Numbered from the stretch's first letter, positions 6,172-12,271 are shown. The stretch: DNA of 12,476 nt from an uncultured Erysipelotrichaceae bacterium (GCA_902766675.1 CACXEN010000135.1:1-12476), one strand, 5' to 3'. The notes: generated by a model not told the origin, from the sequence alone. Numbers and translations are program-made.

Positions 6172-6792
6172 ATGACACAAAGTAGAGAAAGATTGTCTTA
6201 TATGACAAAGTTAGCACTGCTTATTGCAGTGGAAGTAGTAATGAAACTAATTGGTTTAGGAAGTGTTCCAGTTGGACCACTATACATGAGTTTTTTAACT
6301 GTACCTATTGCTGTTGGTGCAATCATGCTTGGCCCAAGTGCTGGTGCTTTATTGGGCGGTGTATTTGGGGCTGTTAGTTTCTATGATGCGATGACTGGTC
6401 GCTCCGCAATGACAGGTGCCCTATTCCAAGTTAGTCCATTACACACATTTATATTATGTGTTGTAACACGCGTATTAATGGGATATTTAGTAGGTGTAAT
6501 TTATCAAGTTCTATCCAAAATAGATAAAAAGGGCTTAGTTAGTATTATTGTTGCATCACTAAGTGCTCCAATATTAAATACCATTCTATTTATGGGTTAT
6601 ATCATTCTAATATTTTGGAATGCAGAATATGTACAAACACTTGCAAGTAGCCTAAATGCAACAAATCCAATTCTGTTTGTAGGATTACTAGTTGGTGCAC
6701 AAGGATTAATTGAAGCAGTAGTCTGTGGCATTGTAGGATCTGTGGTATGCAAAGCCCTCAATTCTGCTTTTGGGCATAATAGTTCCAATTAG
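6172..6792 (+). CDS. ECF transporter S component (substrate-binding membrane subunit)
   Basis: This 206-aa hydrophobic protein has about six membrane segments (around 12-31, 38-55, 56-72, 88-112, 121-149 and 165-195). The pattern LLIAVEVVMKL...VPVGPLYMSFLTVPIAVGAI followed by LGPSAGALLGGVFGAVSF is typical of ECF-type S components of the FolT/PanT/RibU group. Such proteins bind a vitamin or cofactor precursor outside the cell and share a common energising module (EcfA, EcfA', EcfT) coded elsewhere. The ligand cannot be named from sequence; pantothenate, folate, flavin and pyridoxine-type substrates are all possible. No ATPase or T subunit adjoins it, as usual for group II systems. AAGAGG lies 6 nt before the ATG. 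It is divergent from the aldolase operon and is followed by its own terminator. Confidence 0.85.
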   Translation: MTQSRERLSYMTKLALLIAVEVVMKLIGLGSVPVGPLYMSFLTVPIAVGAIMLGPSAGALLGGVFGAVSFYDAMTGRSAMTGALFQVSPLHTFILCVVTRVLMGYLVGVIYQVLSKIDKKGLVSIIVASLSAPILNTILFMGYIILIFWNAEYVQTLASSLNATNPILFVGLLVGAQGLIEAVVCGIVGSVVCKALNSAFGHNSSN

Positions 6793-6806
6793 TTACTATT
6801 TACAAC

Positions 6807-6833
6807 AAAGGACTTTCCAGTCCTTTTTATTTT
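6807..6833 (+). terminator. Terminator after the S-component gene
   Basis: AAAGGACT (6807-6814)/AGTCCTTT (6819-6826) form an 8-bp stem with the loop TTCC, followed by a TTATTTT tract. It lies 14 nt past the stop codon. Confidence 0.85.
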
Positions 6834-6858
6834 CATCTACTTCGTTTTATCTTATAAT
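6830..6858 (+). promoter_or_regulatory. Promoter of the DUF937-type gene
   Basis: The -35 TTTTCA (6830-6835, 4 of 6), a 17-nt spacer and a perfect TATAAT (6853-6858) predict +1 near 6865 and a leader of about 19 nt holding AGGAG (6871-6875). The -35 lies in the T tract of the preceding terminator. Confidence 0.6.
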
Positions 6859-6883
6859 ATTATCAAGAATAGGAGAAGAAATA

Positions 6884-7660
6884 ATGAATCTTTTACAATT
6901 ATTACTAGGTTCTTTGACTAGCGAAAGTTCAGTAAATTCTTTAGTTAAGAAGACTGGTATTTCTAGCAAACTTATATCTAAGTTAATTGTTATGGCTGTA
7001 CCACTACTCATTCGCTATATGACAAAGAACGCTTCGTCTCAATCTGGAGCACAATCCTTATTGAGCGCATTAACTCAGCATACTAACAAACGTTCTATGG
7101 CTGAACAAATCGACGAAGTCGATGAAGAAGATGGCAATAAGATTATTGGTCATATTCTAGGTGATGACAAAGAAAAAGTTGTTAACACACTTGCTGGTGA
7201 AACAGGCTTAGGTGCAGAAGACGTAAACAAAGGTTTAGGCGCTTTAGCTCCTGCATTATTAACAGGACTATCTGCAGCTACAACAAGTGCAAATCAAAGC
7301 AATGGCTCACTTGATCTAGGTGACTTAATGAGCATGTTTGGTGGAAGCCAATCACAAGCTACAAACAGTTTAGGCTTACTTGGTTCTTTATTAGGTGGAG
7401 GTTCTCAACAAACTCAATCTAATGCTGGTGGATTATTAGGAAGCTTATTCGGAGGAGCACCACAACAACAGCAACAATCTAGTGGTGGTCTATTAGGCTC
7501 ACTATTTGGTTCTAAAGAAGAAGAAAAACCACAACCACAAACAACAGGTATTACAGACTTATTCGGTAGCCTATTAGGTAGCGGTACTACTCAACAGCAA
7601 CAACAAGCTGCATTTGATGGTAGTGACTTATTAAATGCATTAACTGCATTAATGAAATAG
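6884..7660 (+). CDS. DUF937-type protein with LLGSLFG / poly-Q repeat tail
   Basis: The protein has 258 aa and unknown function. The N-terminal half (about 1-132) resembles DUF937 (YidB-like) proteins: helical, with LISKLIVMAVPLLIRYM (30-46), an acidic stretch DEVDEEDG (77-84), and a GHILGDDKEKVVNTLAGETGLG...LGALAPALLTGL core. The C-terminal half is low complexity: four copies of a glycine-leucine motif (LGLLGSLLG 163-171, GGLLGSLFG 182-190, GGLLGSLFG 201-209, TDLFGSLLG 224-232) alternate with Q-, S- and charge-rich linkers. There is no signal peptide or obvious membrane helix. The start at 6884 has AGGAG 8 nt upstream; the reading from 6770 overlaps the preceding gene and terminator. Self-assembly through the tail is an inference from composition. 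Confidence 0.85.
   Translation: MNLLQLLLGSLTSESSVNSLVKKTGISSKLISKLIVMAVPLLIRYMTKNASSQSGAQSLLSALTQHTNKRSMAEQIDEVDEEDGNKIIGHILGDDKEKVVNTLAGETGLGAEDVNKGLGALAPALLTGLSAATTSANQSNGSLDLGDLMSMFGGSQSQATNSLGLLGSLLGGGSQQTQSNAGGLLGSLFGGAPQQQQQSSGGLLGSLFGSKEEEKPQPQTTGITDLFGSLLGSGTTQQQQQAAFDGSDLLNALTALMK
7370..7606 (+). repeat. Coding tandem repeats, 19-residue period
   Basis: Four copies of x-x-L-(L/F)-G-S-L-(F/L)-G begin at residues 163, 182, 201 and 224, so the period is 19, 19 and 23 residues, with Q-rich linkers between them. The copies use different codons for the same residues: serine is AGC in one copy and TCA in the next, and the leucine and glycine codons also differ. The repeats therefore look maintained at protein level and not freshly duplicated. 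Confidence 0.8.
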
Positions 7661-7668
7661 TCAAAGAG

Positions 7669-7697
7669 GAATGTGTCATCGCACACATTCTTTTTTT
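7669..7697 (+). terminator. Terminator after the DUF937-type gene
   Basis: GAATGTGT (7669-7676) and ACACATTC (7683-7690) form an 8-bp stem with a 6-nt loop, followed by seven T (7691-7697). It begins 8 nt after the stop codon. Confidence 0.9.
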
Positions 7698-7711
7698 ATA
7701 CCCAATTGCGA

Positions 7712-7717
7712 TATAAT
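7712..7717 (+). promoter_or_regulatory. -10 element of the lipoprotein gene, placed for a leaderless start
   Basis: A perfect TATAAT at 7712-7717 is followed by only six bases before ATG (7724). Standard spacing puts +1 exactly on the A of that ATG. No Shine-Dalgarno is seen. The -35 region falls in the T tract of the preceding terminator (TTCTTT at 7688-7693, 18-nt spacer) and is weak. Confidence 0.6.
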
Positions 7718-7723
7718 GAATAT

Positions 7724-8338
7724 ATGAAAAAGATAATTATGATTTTATTATGTGCTTTATTCTTTATCAGTGGCTGTAAAGGTGAAGAAGCAAGCGCAAA
7801 AGATGTTGTAGAGAATTTTGCGAAGTCGTTAGAATCCGGCGACTTTGAAGCTGCCTATAGCTATGCCACAAAGGATGCACAAGATGACCTTGATTCTCTT
7901 GTTGGTCCATTTAAAACCGCAAGTGATCAATTTGATCCATCTGTATTTGGAACGACTCTTGACTCATCAATCGCAAAAGAAATTGAAAAACTTAAAAAAC
8001 AATTATTTGGTTATGCATTTAAGAATCATGAAATTCTAAATGTTGTGGAAGAAAGCGATTCAAAATATACTATAACGATGAAAATTGAAATCATTGATCA
8101 AGCAATATTCAATGATTTTGATGAAAGTAAATTAAGTAGCTATTTATTGTCGCAAATCTCTGATTTAGAAGAGATTGACTTTACCAATCCAATGTCTATG
8201 ATTTCTCAACTATTACCTAAGCTAACCACCATGTTTAATGACATATTGAATCAAGCATCATATATCCCTACTACGTACACGATTACCCTTGAAAAAATAA
8301 ATGGGGAATATAAAATCACTCGATTACAACATGCATGA
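7724..8338 (+). CDS. Secreted lipoprotein with an NTF2-like (DUF4878-type) N-terminal region
   Basis: This 204-aa protein carries a type II signal peptide: a basic start MKK, a hydrophobic core, then the lipobox ISGC with the lipidated cysteine C18. After cleavage it would be anchored to the outer face of the membrane. The mature part opens with AKDVVENFAKSLESGDFEAAYSYA, the pattern of small NTF2-fold lipoproteins, and goes on with alternating helical and beta stretches. It ends in a strand-like TTYTITLEKINGEYKI. The precise role is unknown. The start at 7724 is clear from the signal peptide; a reading from 7673 would run through the preceding terminator. It overlaps the next gene by 8 bp, so the two are probably co-transcribed and may work together at the cell surface. 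Confidence 0.88.
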   Translation: MKKIIMILLCALFFISGCKGEEASAKDVVENFAKSLESGDFEAAYSYATKDAQDDLDSLVGPFKTASDQFDPSVFGTTLDSSIAKEIEKLKKQLFGYAFKNHEILNVVEESDSKYTITMKIEIIDQAIFNDFDESKLSSYLLSQISDLEEIDFTNPMSMISQLLPKLTTMFNDILNQASYIPTTYTITLEKINGEYKITRLQHA

Positions 8339-8831
8339 TTTTATGACAACAACAAAAGAGAATTTACTGCGCTATATTCGACTTATCATTTTAGTTTTGG
8401 CATTTATATTATTATGGATTTCTTTCTCTAACTTTTATTATGATCACTTTGGCCAATCAAAAGAAATTGGCACAGTTTCAATCAATTCCTATTCCGCTAC
8501 TCTTTATGAAGGAAATCTTGATGACGCAAAACAATTTCAAAGATTAATCGATAAAGAAAATAGTGCCGCATATAGTCAAATTAATGGCATACCTTATATC
8601 GCCGATCATTCTTATCAAGGATTTGATGAAACAGAAAATAATGAAATATTGTATATTTCAATCAATGATGTGACTACCTCATATAAAAAATATGAAGAAC
8701 ATTTTTCCTCACAAAGAAAAGAATGGATTGCGGACGATGGTACAGATATTTATCAAATCACGAACTGTGATCTAATTACACAAACATGCATTGGGGATAA
8801 TTTACTATGGATATTATGGAAAAAAGTATGA
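8331..8831 (+). CDS. Membrane-anchored sortase-like protein without visible catalytic Arg
   Basis: This 166-aa protein has an N-terminal membrane anchor (about 15-37, LIILVLAFILLWISFSNF) followed by an extracellular domain. I infer a sortase-like fold from three features: YIADHSYQGF with H93, where sortases have their IAGH histidine; DLITQTC with C153, where sortases have TLxTC; and 60 residues between them, close to the usual spacing. After C153 the text IGDNLLWILWKKV shows no arginine where sortases have one, so the enzyme may be degenerate or use another residue. A second cysteine, C146, could form a disulfide. The start is uncertain: 8331 overlaps the lipoprotein stop (ATGCATGA), 8343 is also possible, and neither has a Shine-Dalgarno, so coupled re-initiation is likely. 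An unrelated surface protein remains possible. Confidence 0.6.
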   Translation: MHDFMTTTKENLLRYIRLIILVLAFILLWISFSNFYYDHFGQSKEIGTVSINSYSATLYEGNLDDAKQFQRLIDKENSAAYSQINGIPYIADHSYQGFDETENNEILYISINDVTTSYKKYEEHFSSQRKEWIADDGTDIYQITNCDLITQTCIGDNLLWILWKKV

Positions 8832-8846
8832 GACATCATACTTTTT
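8821..8846. terminator. Bidirectional terminator between the sortase-like and M20 genes
   Basis: AAAAAGTATGA (8821-8831) pairs with TCATACTTTTT (8836-8846) around the loop GACA. T runs follow on both strands: plus 8842-8848, and minus as the complement of 8820-8825. The TGA stops of both convergent genes lie at the loop-proximal ends of the stem (8829-8831 plus, 8836-8838 minus). Confidence 0.9.
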
Positions 8847-10005
8847 TTGTTAAATATTCTAATGCGTCTAATCCAAATTGAACTTCAATTTCAATTCCTG
8901 TAAGCATCGCTTCTTCTTTAAAATTTACATAACATGAATGTAGAGGATAGCCACCATCACATCCTAAATGTGTAAATACGCATGGTGCGATTTGACCATA
9001 TTCTGAGAAATCTTCCCCTATCATTGCTGGCTCTGCTTTTTGAAAATTTTCTGCATCTAATACTTTATTGGCTGTTATTTCTAATACATCAAATGCTTCA
9101 TCATCATTTATGACTGCCTTTGCGACTCGATCTAAATTAATTGTTGCTTCACATCCATATGCTTGTGCAGTATTTTTTACAACTCTATCTAAAGCAGATG
9201 GTAATGCATCATATACCTCTTCATCAAATGAGCGACATGTGCCTTCTAAATATACTTCGTTTGCGATGATGTTATAAGAACTACCACCATGGAATTGACC
9301 TACTGTTATAACAAGTGGTTTCATTGGATCGCATTCTCTAGAAACCAATGTTTGTAAATTTAATACTAATGCACTTGCCGCAACGATTGCGTCTTTTCCC
9401 TTTTGTGGGGTTGCGCCATGTGCACCTATACCTTTTACACAAATTTCAAAATGGTCTACAGCTGCCCAATCTGCACCTCTTTTCGCAGATAAAGTTCCTG
9501 TTGGAGATAATGGATCTACATGCATACCAAATCCCATCTTTACATTATCCATCACACCTTCTTCAATCATATGTGTTGCACCTTGCGATGTTTCTTCACC
9601 GGGTTGCCAAATACATCGAATTGTTCCAGAAAAAGTATCTTTTAAATCATTTAGAATTATTGCTGTCCCAACTAGCATTGATGAATGTAAATCATGCCCA
9701 CAAGCATGCATCTTACCATCCTCTTTAGACGCATATGGTAAATCAGTATTTTCTTGTAAGCACAATGCATCCATATCAGCTCTTAATAAAACAACCTGAT
9801 TACTTTCTTCTTTTGTGCCTTTGATATCCACAATAATTCCATTTTTAGAAGTTGTACGATACTGAATATTTTTCTCTTTTAAAAGAGCTACGATTTTATC
9901 TTTTGTTTTTACCGTATCCATTCCTACTTCTGGCTCTTCATGAATCGATCGACGAAGCTCTACTAATTCAGGATAAATACTATTCACTCTCTCTTTTAGA
10001 TTCAT
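8836..10005 (-). CDS. M20D-family metallo-amidohydrolase
   Basis: This zinc or manganese hydrolase is of the N-acyl-amino-acid/hippurate/indole-acetyl-amino-acid hydrolase group and would release amino acids from N-acylated forms in the cytosol. At 389 aa it has the family length. Ligands are visible: C102 and H104 in MHACGHD, E137-E138 in QPGEETSQGA, H162 in FGMHVDP, and H356 in YPLHSCY near the C-terminus. A dimerisation (lid) domain sits between about 175 and 295, with GIGAHGATPQKGKDA. ATG 10005 is chosen for the GAGGA 8 nt upstream (complement of 10014-10018) and because it aligns with the family start; longer readings add a lysine-rich stretch that belongs to the gene before. It overlaps the preceding small gene by 26 bp. 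The exact substrate is unknown. Confidence 0.92.
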   Translation of the reverse strand: MNLKERVNSIYPELVELRRSIHEEPEVGMDTVKTKDKIVALLKEKNIQYRTTSKNGIIVDIKGTKEESNQVVLLRADMDALCLQENTDLPYASKEDGKMHACGHDLHSSMLVGTAIILNDLKDTFSGTIRCIWQPGEETSQGATHMIEEGVMDNVKMGFGMHVDPLSPTGTLSAKRGADWAAVDHFEICVKGIGAHGATPQKGKDAIVAASALVLNLQTLVSRECDPMKPLVITVGQFHGGSSYNIIANEVYLEGTCRSFDEEVYDALPSALDRVVKNTAQAYGCEATINLDRVAKAVINDDEAFDVLEITANKVLDAENFQKAEPAMIGEDFSEYGQIAPCVFTHLGCDGGYPLHSCYVNFKEEAMLTGIEIEVQFGLDALEYLTKKV

Positions 10006-10141
10006 CTTGATTGTCCTCATCTTTTTCTTCTTTTTTCTCAGTATCTTTTTTGTATTGCAACGCTGCTGCGACATGAACAGCCACAACATAAGTTGCTGCT
10101 ATAACTGTAGTTGCTAATGATACTAATATTCTTCTTTTCAT
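9980..10141 (-). CDS. Small membrane protein with charged tail, 53 aa
   Basis: MKRRILVSLATTVIAATYVV begins a single hydrophobic segment (about 5-27), followed by a strongly charged tail, mostly K, E and D (about 30-53). It may be a signal-anchored peptide with a cytosolic or extracellular charged tail; no family is recognised. The ATG at 10141 has GGAAGAG (complement of 10147-10153) 5 nt upstream, two bases after the stop of the preceding gene. Its last 26 bp overlap the M20 gene in another frame, where that gene's ribosome binding site is also located. This tight packing supports a real gene and coupled translation. A longer ATG at 10186 lies inside the preceding gene and is rejected. Confidence 0.7.
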   Translation of the reverse strand: MKRRILVSLATTVIAATYVVAVHVAAALQYKKDTEKKEEKDEDNQDESKRESE

Positions 10142-10143
10142 AT

Positions 10144-10686
10144 TCACTCTTCCACACTCTCTAATCCAGAGCCTTTCCAGTACCATGACTGTTTATTGTC
10201 ATCATCACTTACTGTATGAATTACACCATCTTCATCGACTGACCAATTCTTTATATTCTTCTCTAATTTTGAAGACATCCATTTTGGTGTCAATTCTCTA
10301 TCTCCCACATTATATATAAATACATGTTGAGAGAATTCTAATGTGTTTAAAGAAGATGCTTGCTCGCTATCCTCTCCTCTTTTCCATAACAATAAAATAA
10401 TTTCTTCTTGTCCATCTTTATCTATATCCGCAATTTCATAATTAGAAATCTGCCATTCTCTTGGTGTTTGATCCACAACAGCACCTTCTCGCAATAGGAA
10501 TACTCTTTTGTTTTCTAATTGAACCGAGTCATTAAATCCATCACTATTGAAATCGCCTCTGTCGATTTTTTCTTCCCACGTAATCCATTTTGGTAAAAAG
10601 ACTCCATTTAAATACATATTGAGTCCTACCAATAAAAATACTGCAACTAAAATACATGCTATTCCAATTTTTTTGAATCTTTCCAT
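10144..10686 (-). CDS. Membrane-anchored protein with two Ca-binding-like (FG-GAP/EF-type) loops
   Basis: This 180-aa protein has an N-terminal signal anchor (about 7-26, IGIACILVAVFLLVGLNMYL) and then an exported domain. Two acidic loops are seen: DFNSDGFND (45-53) and DIDKDGQEE (87-95). Both follow the D-x-(D/N)-x-D-G pattern of FG-GAP/VCBS beta-propeller blades, and each leads into a beta strand (SVQL, IILLLW). Only two blades are present, so it is not a full propeller. The tail has several Trp (NWSVDED, QSWYWKGSG). Function is unknown, perhaps binding at the cell surface. It is first in an operon with the 53-aa peptide and the M20 hydrolase. The ATG at 10686 has a weak ribosome site (AAGTAG). 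Confidence 0.75.
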   Translation of the reverse strand: MERFKKIGIACILVAVFLLVGLNMYLNGVFLPKWITWEEKIDRGDFNSDGFNDSVQLENKRVFLLREGAVVDQTPREWQISNYEIADIDKDGQEEIILLLWKRGEDSEQASSLNTLEFSQHVFIYNVGDRELTPKWMSSKLEKNIKNWSVDEDGVIHTVSDDDNKQSWYWKGSGLESVEE

Positions 10687-10762
10687 AAATACTACTTATC
10701 ACTTTCTTCATTATCTGACGTAACTATTTATTTTCATTACATCAATCATATTTTCTAAGAAA

Positions 10763-10788
10763 GAAGTGCTAAACATTTATAACACTTC
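10763..10788. repeat. Imperfect 26-bp inverted repeat in the leader of the FG-GAP-type operon
   Basis: GAAGTG (10763-10768) and CACTTC (10783-10788) are perfect arms, and TA-containing inner bases partly match as well. It lies about 80-100 bp before the start at 10686, between that start and the TATAAT at 10802-10807. It could be an operator or a leader hairpin. On the minus strand a mixed TTTCTT follows, which is too poor for a good terminator. Confidence 0.35.
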
Positions 10789-10801
10789 AAACACATCTAC
10801 T

Positions 10802-10809
10802 ATTATACC
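10802..10809 (-). promoter_or_regulatory. Extended -10 promoter for the FG-GAP/M20 operon
   Basis: Minus-strand TGGTATAAT is a perfect extended -10 (TATAAT is the complement of 10802-10807), just downstream of the dehydrogenase terminator. It would give a leader of about 110 nt containing the inverted repeat. A second possible -10, GATAAT, lies nearer the gene (around 10711-10716). The stretch 10687-10813 holds no gene. Confidence 0.5.
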
Positions 10810-10813
10810 AAAC

Positions 10814-10836
10814 AAAAAGGACCACTCTGTGGTCCT
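10814..10836 (-). terminator. Terminator of the alcohol dehydrogenase gene
   Basis: AGGACCAC (10818-10825) and GTGGTCCT (10829-10836) form an 8-bp stem with a 3-nt loop, and on the minus strand T5 follows (complement of 10814-10818). The stop codon TAG (complement of 10835-10837) lies in the stem base. Confidence 0.9.
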
Positions 10837-12013
10837 ATAAGCACATTTTGTAAATGTTGATAACATCCTCTTCATCTAGTTCGATGAATCCTTGTATGCT
10901 ATCTCCTTTCATTGCTTTTTTAGCCATCTCTTTGAAGTGTGTTTCATCTACTCCTAAATCTGATAGTTTTCCTGGTAAACCTAATGTATTGAAATAGAAA
11001 TCTGAAACAACTTCTACTGTTTTCTTTCCTGCTTCTTCATCACTTAAATTTTGATCTACATTGAATACATTTCTTCCAAATCTAGCAACGATTGGAATCG
11101 TTTCTGGATCTTTTTGCATGACATATTCTAGCCATCTAGGAATTAGAATAGCTAATCCATGACCATGTGTCATATCGTAATAAGCAGATAATGGATGTTC
11201 CATAGAGTGATTAGATGTATGCATTGATACACCTGCTTTTAAATAATCATTTAGTGCCCATGTACTTGCCCACATTAGATTTGCACGTGCTTCATAGTTA
11301 TCTGGCTCTTTCAAAGCAATTGGCGCATATTTCACAACTGTGCGCATTACCTCTTCTTGAATATTATGAATCATTTCCATTGCTGGATTCTTTGTGAAGT
11401 AATAATTATCTATAATATGTGCCATGATATCTACACTACCAGCAGCTGTTTGGTAAGGACTTACTGAATAAGTAAATTCAGGATTTAAAAATGATGCTTT
11501 TGGGAAAAAGAATTCTGATCCTAGTCCCCTTTTCGCATTGATATCCTCATTTGAAATTACGGACCACTTATCCATCTCTGAACCTGTAGCTGAAATTGTT
11601 AATATTACGAATAAAGGAAGTGCACCAGTAATATCGCATTTCTTTTCAACGAAATCCCAGACATCATCTGTATCAGATTTCACTACACCTGCAATTGCCT
11701 TTGCACAGTCAATTACAGAACCACCACCTACTGCAACAATAAAATCAATATTGTTTTCTTTACATATTGCAGCACCTTTATTCACTGTTGTATGTCTTGG
11801 ATTTGGTTCTACCCCTGCCAATTCATAAATAGTAATGCCTGCATCTTCTAATAGTTTTACAACTTTATCATACAAACCTATCTTTTTAATGGAGCCACCT
11901 CCATATACAAGGAGTGCTTTTTTTCCATATTGCAAAACTTCTTCTGGTAAATGCTTCAATTGGTCCTTGCCAAAATATATTTTTGTTGGAACCTGTAAAA
12001 CGAAATCATTCAT
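10835..12013 (-). CDS. Iron-type alcohol dehydrogenase, butanol-dehydrogenase-like (YugJ/YqhD branch)
   Basis: This group III NAD(P)H alcohol dehydrogenase reduces aldehydes to alcohols in fermentation or aldehyde detoxification. It is 392 aa, cytosolic, the usual length. The dinucleotide region has YGGGSIKK (37-44) and VGGGSVIDCAK (95-105). The metal ligands D195 and H199 (GSVDIMAHIID), H269 (NHSMEHP) and H283 (MTHGHG) match the spacing seen in YqhD. The cofactor, NADH or NADPH, cannot be decided. The ATG at 12013 has AAGGG 6 nt upstream. The gene stands alone between its own promoter and terminator and is divergent from tRNA-Thr. It could take up acetaldehyde made by DeoC, but the genes are not linked. 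Confidence 0.94.
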   Translation of the reverse strand: MNDFVLQVPTKIYFGKDQLKHLPEEVLQYGKKALLVYGGGSIKKIGLYDKVVKLLEDAGITIYELAGVEPNPRHTTVNKGAAICKENNIDFIVAVGGGSVIDCAKAIAGVVKSDTDDVWDFVEKKCDITGALPLFVILTISATGSEMDKWSVISNEDINAKRGLGSEFFFPKASFLNPEFTYSVSPYQTAAGSVDIMAHIIDNYYFTKNPAMEMIHNIQEEVMRTVVKYAPIALKEPDNYEARANLMWASTWALNDYLKAGVSMHTSNHSMEHPLSAYYDMTHGHGLAILIPRWLEYVMQKDPETIPIVARFGRNVFNVDQNLSDEEAGKKTVEVVSDFYFNTLGLPGKLSDLGVDETHFKEMAKKAMKGDSIQGFIELDEEDVINIYKMCL

Positions 12014-12041
12014 AGTTTTCCCTTTCTTTTTAACAATATAT

Positions 12042-12047
12042 ATTATA
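12042..12047 (-). promoter_or_regulatory. -10 element of the alcohol dehydrogenase gene
   Basis: A perfect TATAAT lies on the minus strand. The predicted +1 is about 12035, giving a 22-nt leader that includes AAGGG (complement of 12020-12024). No -35 match is seen. Confidence 0.55.
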
Positions 12048-12073
12048 CCTTCTTATGCAATGTTTGTTTTATC

Positions 12074-12103
12074 TTGCGCTCTACATTCAAGATTATATAT
12101 AAT
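12074..12103 (+). promoter_or_regulatory. Promoter of tRNA-Thr
   Basis: TTGCGC (12074-12079, 3 of 6), an 18-nt spacer and a perfect TATAAT (12098-12103) predict +1 at about 12110, four bases before the tRNA. This leaves only a minimal 5' trailer for RNase P to remove. Confidence 0.6.
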
Positions 12104-12113
12104 ATTAAAGCAC

Positions 12114-12186
12114 GCCGACTTAGCTCAGCTGGTAGAGCAAATCATTCGTAATGATTAGGTCGTAGGTTCAAGTCCTATAGTCGGCA
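12114..12186 (+). tRNA. tRNA-Thr (anticodon CGT)
   Basis: This is a complete 73-nt cloverleaf. Acceptor GCCGACT/AGTCGGC is perfect. The D arm is GCTC/GAGC around AGCTGGTA, and the anticodon arm AATCA/TGATT holds the loop TTCGTAA with anticodon CGT (12147-12149), reading ACG. The T arm GTAGG/CCTAT (one G-U pair) surrounds TTCAAGT, and the discriminator is A. The CCA end is not encoded (TTG follows), unlike the tRNA-Leu at the start of the window. Confidence 0.96.
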
Positions 12187-12197
12187 TTGCTTAGATT

Positions 12198-12222
12198 GCC
12201 CTAGAAATAGGGCTTTTCTTTT
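12198..12222 (+). terminator. Terminator after tRNA-Thr
   Basis: GCCCTA (12198-12203), the GAAA tetraloop and TAGGGC (12208-12213) are followed by TTTTCTTTT. The insertion element begins only a few bases after the T tract. Confidence 0.9.
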
Positions 12223-12231
12223 ATTGAACTG

Positions 12232-12265
12232 AACCCCAAAATTAGGACAACCTAATGGAGGGGTT
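12232..12265 (+). promoter_or_regulatory. IS-end hairpin that covers the transposase ribosome binding site
   Basis: AACCCC (12232-12237) pairs with GGGGTT (12260-12265), and ATTAGG (12241-12246) with CCTAAT (12251-12256). The loop is ACAA and the internal loop is symmetric (AAA/GGA). The right arm contains the Shine-Dalgarno GGAGG (12257-12261) and runs into a T tract. Transcripts entering from outside would fold it and hide the site or stop. Confidence 0.7.
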
Positions 12266-12271
12266 TTTCTT

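Noticed and set aside
7430..7606. CRISPR-like or DNA tandem array in the DUF937-type gene
   Set aside because: The repetition is at protein level only; the copies differ in nucleotide sequence and have no spacer structure.
9068..9728. Plus-strand ORFs opposite the M20 gene (around 9068-9277 and 9348-9728)
   Set aside because: They mirror a conserved gene, have no ribosome site and show unnatural amino-acid composition.
11835..12158. 107-codon plus-strand ORF opposite the dehydrogenase start, reaching into tRNA-Thr
   Set aside because: It is antisense to a well-conserved gene and ends in the tRNA, with no ribosome site; it is a shadow frame.
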